From Chloroflexota bacterium (GTDB lineage Bacteria; Chloroflexota; Anaerolineae; Aggregatilineales; UBA2796): DNA of 64,000 bases. How positions within the stretch are numbered: the first letter of the stretch is position 1; every line of letters begins with the position of its first letter. This document shows, piece after piece, positions 60,536-64,000 of the stretch. The stretch covers positions 1 to 64,000 of the forward strand of contig JAJPHV010000153.1 of assembly GCA_021325095.1 (NCBI GenBank), written 5' to 3'. A model generated the notes under the pieces. It was not told the DNA's origin, did no database searches, and was given only the letters and a program-made list of their open reading frames with translations. The position numbers and the translations under genes were made by a program.

Positions 60536-60634
60536 ACCTCACCCCCTGACCCCCTCTCCGCTTCGCAGAGAGGGAGAACCGCGAGACTACGCCTCCCCTC
60601 TCCACTCTGGTGGAGAGGGGCCGGGGGGTGAGGT
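60536..60634. repeat. Full-length C-rich inverted-repeat element
   Basis: 99 bases, acctcaccccctgaccccct at the left and its inverted gggtgaggt at the right, with two internal hairpins (ctctccgcttcgcagag and cccctctccactctggtgga). It is the cleanest copy in the window, located 17 bases after the protease stop. Confidence 0.85.
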
Positions 60635-60701
60635 AAGCATCACGCATGTCGAACTCGTGTGCGTGGTTTTACCGTATACCTCACATCAAAGGACATAGTA
60701 G

Positions 60702-61700
60702 ATGAATCAGAACATGAATCTCGACACCGGGAAACCGATGGAACGTGTGTTGTACGAAGTCAAAAAGGTCATTGTCGGGCAGGATCATTTGCTGGAACGG
60801 ATGATCGTCGCGCTGCTGGCCGGGGGACACATTCTGGTCGAAGGTGTGCCGGGGCTGGCGAAGACGATGGCGATCAAGACGCTGGCCGAATCGATGGGCG
60901 GTGAGTTCAAGCGTATCCAGTTTACGCCCGACCTCGTGCCCGCCGACCTGATCGGCACGCGCATTTATAACCAAAAGACCGGCGAATTCAACACCTCGCT
61001 AGGCCCGGTCTTCACCAACCTGCTGCTGGCCGACGAAATCAACCGAGCGCCTGCCAAAGTGCAGAGCGCGCTGCTCGAAGTGATGCAGGAGCGCCAGGTC
61101 ACCATCGGGCGCGAAACGTACAAAGTGCCCAATCCGTTCCTGGTGCTTGCCACGCAGAACCCCATCGAAACCGAGGGCACCTATCCGCTGCCAGAGGCAC
61201 AGGTAGACCGCTTCATGCTCAAGGTGCTGGTCGGCTACCCCAGCCAGACCGAAGAGTTCGTGATCGTGGAGCGCATGACCGGGGCTTTGCAGGCTGTCCA
61301 GCGCGTGTTGACCACCGATGAACTGTTGGGCTTGCAGCAGGAAGCCAACCGGGTTTACGTTGACCCGGCGCTCATCGAATATGCGGTGCGTTTGGTCACT
61401 GCAACCCGCAAGCCAGAGGATCACGGCCTGAAAGAGTTGAAACACTACATCATGTTCGGCGCCAGCCCACGTGCGTCGATCAACCTGATCCTGACGGCGC
61501 GCGCACTGGCCTTCGTGCGCGGGCGCGATTACGTGCTGCCCCAGGATGTTCTGGACATGGCGCTGGACGTGATACGCCACCGGCTCGTATTGACCTACGA
61601 GGCACTTTCCGACAATGTAACCAGCGACGACCTGCTGACCAAGATTCTGAAACGTATTCCGGTCCCGGTAGTTCCCCTGCATGAACGCGCCAACGCCTGA
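60702..61700 (+). CDS. MoxR-family AAA+ ATPase
   Basis: 332 residues. Walker A EGVPGLAKTMAIKTLA, Walker B LLLADEINRAPAKVQSALLE, sensor block LATQNPIETEGTYPLPEAQ and the C-terminal lid with FGASPRASINLILTARALAF. MoxR ATPases act as chaperones that insert metal cofactors or mature protein complexes together with VWA proteins. First gene of moxR-DUF58-VWA-VWA; it overlaps the DUF58 gene by 20 bases. Confidence 0.95.
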   Translation: MNQNMNLDTGKPMERVLYEVKKVIVGQDHLLERMIVALLAGGHILVEGVPGLAKTMAIKTLAESMGGEFKRIQFTPDLVPADLIGTRIYNQKTGEFNTSLGPVFTNLLLADEINRAPAKVQSALLEVMQERQVTIGRETYKVPNPFLVLATQNPIETEGTYPLPEAQVDRFMLKVLVGYPSQTEEFVIVERMTGALQAVQRVLTTDELLGLQQEANRVYVDPALIEYAVRLVTATRKPEDHGLKELKHYIMFGASPRASINLILTARALAFVRGRDYVLPQDVLDMALDVIRHRLVLTYEALSDNVTSDDLLTKILKRIPVPVVPLHERANA

Positions 61701-62568
61701 GCGTATCCTGCTGCGCCTGGACTGGGAGGTCATCCGCCGTCTGGATGGCTTGCTGCAAGGCGATTATCGCAGCCTGTTCTACGGCTATGGCGTAGACTTT
61801 GCCGATCTGCGCGAATACCAGCCCGAAGACGATGTTCGCTATATCGATTGGAACGTCACGGCACGGATGGATACACCCTACGTCCGGCAGTACGTCGAAG
61901 ACCGCGAAATCACAGCGTGGTTCTTGCTCGACCTCAGCCCATCGGTGGATTTCGGAACCGTGCAGAGCCTCAAGCGGACGGTGCTCATCGATTTCGTGAC
62001 TACCATTGCGCGGCTGCTGACCCGGCACGGCAACCGCGTCGGCGCGATCTTTTACGACAGCCGGGTCGAGCGGACAATCCCGGCACGAGGTGGGCGGATA
62101 CAGGTGCTGCGCCTCGCCAACGATCTGCTCAAGCAGCCGCAACTGCCCCGCGCGCCTTTCACGAACCTGGCGCCGCTGCTCGACTACGGGCTGCAAACCA
62201 TCAAACGGCGCTCGCTGGTCTTCATTGTGTCAGATTTTATCTGCGCGCCCGGCTGGGAACGCTCGATGACGCTGTTCAACCAACGTCACGAGGTCATCGC
62301 GGTACGCCTGTGGGATCCGCGAGAGATGGAACTGCCGGACATCGGCATAGTCGTCATGCAGGATGCCGAAACAGGCGAACAGCTATATGTGGATACACAC
62401 GACAAACGATTCCGGCAGCGTTTTGAAGAAGCAGCACGGCGGCGCGAGATGGAGTTGCAGCAGGCATTCAAGCATTCAGGGGTCGATGTGCTGTCGCTCT
62501 CAACAGAAGACGACCTGGTACGGGCCATTGTGCGCTTTGCTTCATTGAGAGAACAGCGAAGAAGATAA
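61681..62568 (+). CDS. DUF58-domain protein
   Basis: 295 residues. The DUF58 signature DFADLREYQPEDDVRYIDWN is near residue 40, followed by a VWA-like fold (AWFLLDLSPSVDFGT). No transmembrane segment is present, so it is cytoplasmic. DUF58 proteins accompany MoxR ATPases and VWA proteins in stress- and complex-assembly operons; the molecular role is not defined. It lies 17 bases before the first VWA gene. Confidence 0.93.
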   Translation: MNAPTPERILLRLDWEVIRRLDGLLQGDYRSLFYGYGVDFADLREYQPEDDVRYIDWNVTARMDTPYVRQYVEDREITAWFLLDLSPSVDFGTVQSLKRTVLIDFVTTIARLLTRHGNRVGAIFYDSRVERTIPARGGRIQVLRLANDLLKQPQLPRAPFTNLAPLLDYGLQTIKRRSLVFIVSDFICAPGWERSMTLFNQRHEVIAVRLWDPREMELPDIGIVVMQDAETGEQLYVDTHDKRFRQRFEEAARRREMELQQAFKHSGVDVLSLSTEDDLVRAIVRFASLREQRRR

Positions 62569-62585
62569 CTTGTAGGTTTTGTCCT

Positions 62586-63593
62586 ATGTCATTTATCTGG
62601 CCCATGATGCTCGTGTTGCTGCTGCTGATCCCGTTGTGCGTTCTGGCGTATCTGAGACTGTACAGACGGCGGCAGCGCATCGCCAAGCGCTTTGGCAATC
62701 TGTGGCTCTCGCAGCGCGATGAGGGACGGCGGCTGGCCTATCGTCGCCATATCCCTCCGGCGCTGTTTCTGATGGCGCTGACCATCCTGATTTTCGCGCT
62801 TGCCCGGCCAGAAGCAGTCGTCAGTTTGCCGCGTATTGAAGGCACGGTGATGCTGGCCTTCGACGTTTCAGGCAGTATGGCCGCCGACGATCTGAAGCCT
62901 ACCCGGATCGAAGCGGCCAAAGCGGCTGCACGAGACTTTGTGCAGCGCCAGCCGCTTAACGTGCGGATCGGCGTGATCGCGTTTAGCGAGGGCGGCTTTA
63001 CGGTGCAGGTTCCCACCGATGACCGTGATGCCATCTTCGCCGCGATCAGCCGGCTGACGCCCCAGCGCGGTACTTCCCTGGGGAGCGGCATTCTGGCCGC
63101 GCTCGACGTGCTGACCGCAGACCCGAACCAGGGCACTCGCCTGTACTCGAACCTGACCCCACGCCCCACCCTGACCCCAACGCCTGTGCCCAAAGGCACT
63201 TACACATCGGGTGTCATCATTCTGCTCACCGACGGCGAGAACAACCTGCGGCCTGATCCGCTGGTTGCTGCACAGGCCGCTGCGGATCGGGGTGTGCGCA
63301 TTTACACAGTGGGCATCGGCAGCGCAGCGGGCACGAACCTGCACATCAATGGTTTCACCGTCCACACGCAGCTTGACGAGCAAACGCTCCAGCAGATCGC
63401 GCAACTGACCGATGGCGTTTATTACAACGCCGAAAATGAGGAAGACCTGCGCCGCATCTACGAAACACTCAATACCCAGGCTGTCATCAAACCCGAAAAG
63501 ATCGAGATCACGGCCATCTTTGCCGGGGTTAGTATCCTCGTCATGCTCATCGGCGCAGCGTTTTCGCTGCTGTGGTTCAGCCGTGTACCGTGA
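62586..63593 (+). CDS. VWA-domain membrane protein (BatA-like)
   Basis: 335 residues. Two N-terminal helices (MMLVLLLLIPLCVLAYLRLY and ALFLMALTILIFALA) flank a basic loop. The VWA domain follows with a full MIDAS: DVSGSMAADD, TSLGSGI and LTDGENN. A C-terminal helix (IFAGVSILVMLIGAAFSLLW) anchors it. Layout is that of BatA/BatB proteins in MoxR operons. The VWA domain should face outside and bind a metal-dependent partner. Confidence 0.93.
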   Translation: MSFIWPMMLVLLLLIPLCVLAYLRLYRRRQRIAKRFGNLWLSQRDEGRRLAYRRHIPPALFLMALTILIFALARPEAVVSLPRIEGTVMLAFDVSGSMAADDLKPTRIEAAKAAARDFVQRQPLNVRIGVIAFSEGGFTVQVPTDDRDAIFAAISRLTPQRGTSLGSGILAALDVLTADPNQGTRLYSNLTPRPTLTPTPVPKGTYTSGVIILLTDGENNLRPDPLVAAQAAADRGVRIYTVGIGSAAGTNLHINGFTVHTQLDEQTLQQIAQLTDGVYYNAENEEDLRRIYETLNTQAVIKPEKIEITAIFAGVSILVMLIGAAFSLLWFSRVP

Positions 63594-63646
63594 TCGGATG
63601 AAAGCACGATGAAAGAACTCGTATAAATAGTGGATTGGAAGTCGCC

Positions 63647-64000
63647 ATGGATCTGCTTTGGCCTGGATTCCTTGCCCTATTACTTTTAATCCCTGTGCTG
63701 ATCGCCGTCTACATCTGGACGTTGAGACGGCGGCGTGTGGCCGTGCGCTATTCCAGCCTGTCCCTCGTGCGCGAGGCGCTTCCTCGACATTCTCGCCTGA
63801 AACGCCATCTGCCCTTTGCGGCGTTCCTGGTGGGTCTTTCCAGCCTCGTCATCGCGCTGGGCCGCCCGGTAGCCGTTGTCGCGGTGCCCACCGACCAGAC
63901 GACGATCATTCTCTCCATAGACGTTTCAAGGAGCATGTGCTCGACAGACATTAAGCCCAACCGCCTGCTGGCGGCTGAGGCAGCGGCAGCCTCCTTCATT
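63647..64000 (+). CDS. Second VWA-domain membrane protein (BatA/BatB-like), 3' end outside window
   Basis: Starts ATG at 63647 and stays open to the window end, giving 118 visible residues. It begins MDLLWPGFLALLLLIPVLIA, then a basic RRRRVAVRY loop and a second helix, and enters a VWA domain with IILSIDVSRSMCSTD (MIDAS DxSxS, with Arg for the usual Gly). It is related to the preceding gene, so the operon carries a tandem pair of VWA proteins. Confidence 0.88.
   Translation, partial: MDLLWPGFLALLLLIPVLIAVYIWTLRRRRVAVRYSSLSLVREALPRHSRLKRHLPFAAFLVGLSSLVIALGRPVAVVAVPTDQTTIILSIDVSRSMCSTDIKPNRLLAAEAAAASFI

Overview
The window is a GC-rich, gene-dense bacterial chromosome segment carrying about 62 protein genes, most of them in short same-strand operons with 1-26 base overlaps. 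The mix fits a Chloroflexota bacterium, possibly Anaerolineae-like: DnaB-DnaD-DnaC helicase loading, tsaE-tsaB-rimI, glcDEF, a MoxR/DUF58/VWA cluster, and a dispersed C-rich inverted-repeat element also turning up between genes. This placement is an inference from gene content; no rRNA or tRNA gene was seen that could test it.

Layout. 1-1.06 kb: the 3' part of a tnpB whose right end runs into the start of a BadF/NagK-type kinase. 2.1-5.7 kb (minus strand): a TIR-domain protein, a 2H phosphoesterase and a helicase-associated-domain protein. 5.7-6.1 kb: a gene-free stretch with strong hairpins. 6.1-8.7 kb (minus): family-4 uracil-DNA glycosylase and rimI-tsaB-tsaE. 8.8-13.8 kb: phosphodiesterase, zinc-ribbon protein, gpr-type aldo/keto reductase, methyltransferase, rluD and a DUF151 nuclease. 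13.9-18 kb: dnaB with a mini-intein, dnaD, and a tandem-AAA+ dnaC-like gene. 18.4-22.5 kb: glcDEF glycolate oxidase. 22.6-27.5 kb: receiver protein, tandem cyclase-domain protein, XRE regulator, hicBA, alcohol dehydrogenase and a GntR/LacI-type regulator. 27.7-35.8 kb: uppP, CBS protein, P-type ATPase, YugP-like protease, GH13 enzyme, AI-2E exporter.

35.9-51.2 kb looks like a glycan-use locus. A LacI regulator and a five-gene peptide/oligosaccharide-type ABC importer run rightward. A sulfatase-family enzyme, two Gfo/Idh dehydrogenases, a sulfotransferase-like protein, a TIM-barrel isomerase and a GH78 alpha-L-rhamnosidase run leftward. Two 18-bp LacI-type operators that are exact reverse complements sit between the divergent halves, on the -35 elements of both promoters.

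51.2-59.6 kb is a second uptake locus. A PotABCD/Ugp-like ABC importer is followed by a 42-codon remnant of a glycerophosphodiester phosphodiesterase, a DUF692/MNIO-like enzyme and a PHP phosphoesterase. An inositol-monophosphatase-like and a GDPD-like gene are divergent to it. Together they suggest import and dephosphorylation of a phosphodiester such as glycerophosphoinositol; this is an inference. 59.7-64 kb: an anchored PDZ-less trypsin-like protease, then MoxR ATPase, DUF58 and two VWA proteins, the last cut by the window end.

The items most worth following are the TIR/2H pair, the repeat element inserted in frame within the DnaB intein, the tandem DnaC and tandem cyclase proteins, the dual-operator sulfatase/rhamnosidase locus, and the phosphoesterase/ABC locus with its decayed GDPD and orphan MNIO enzyme.
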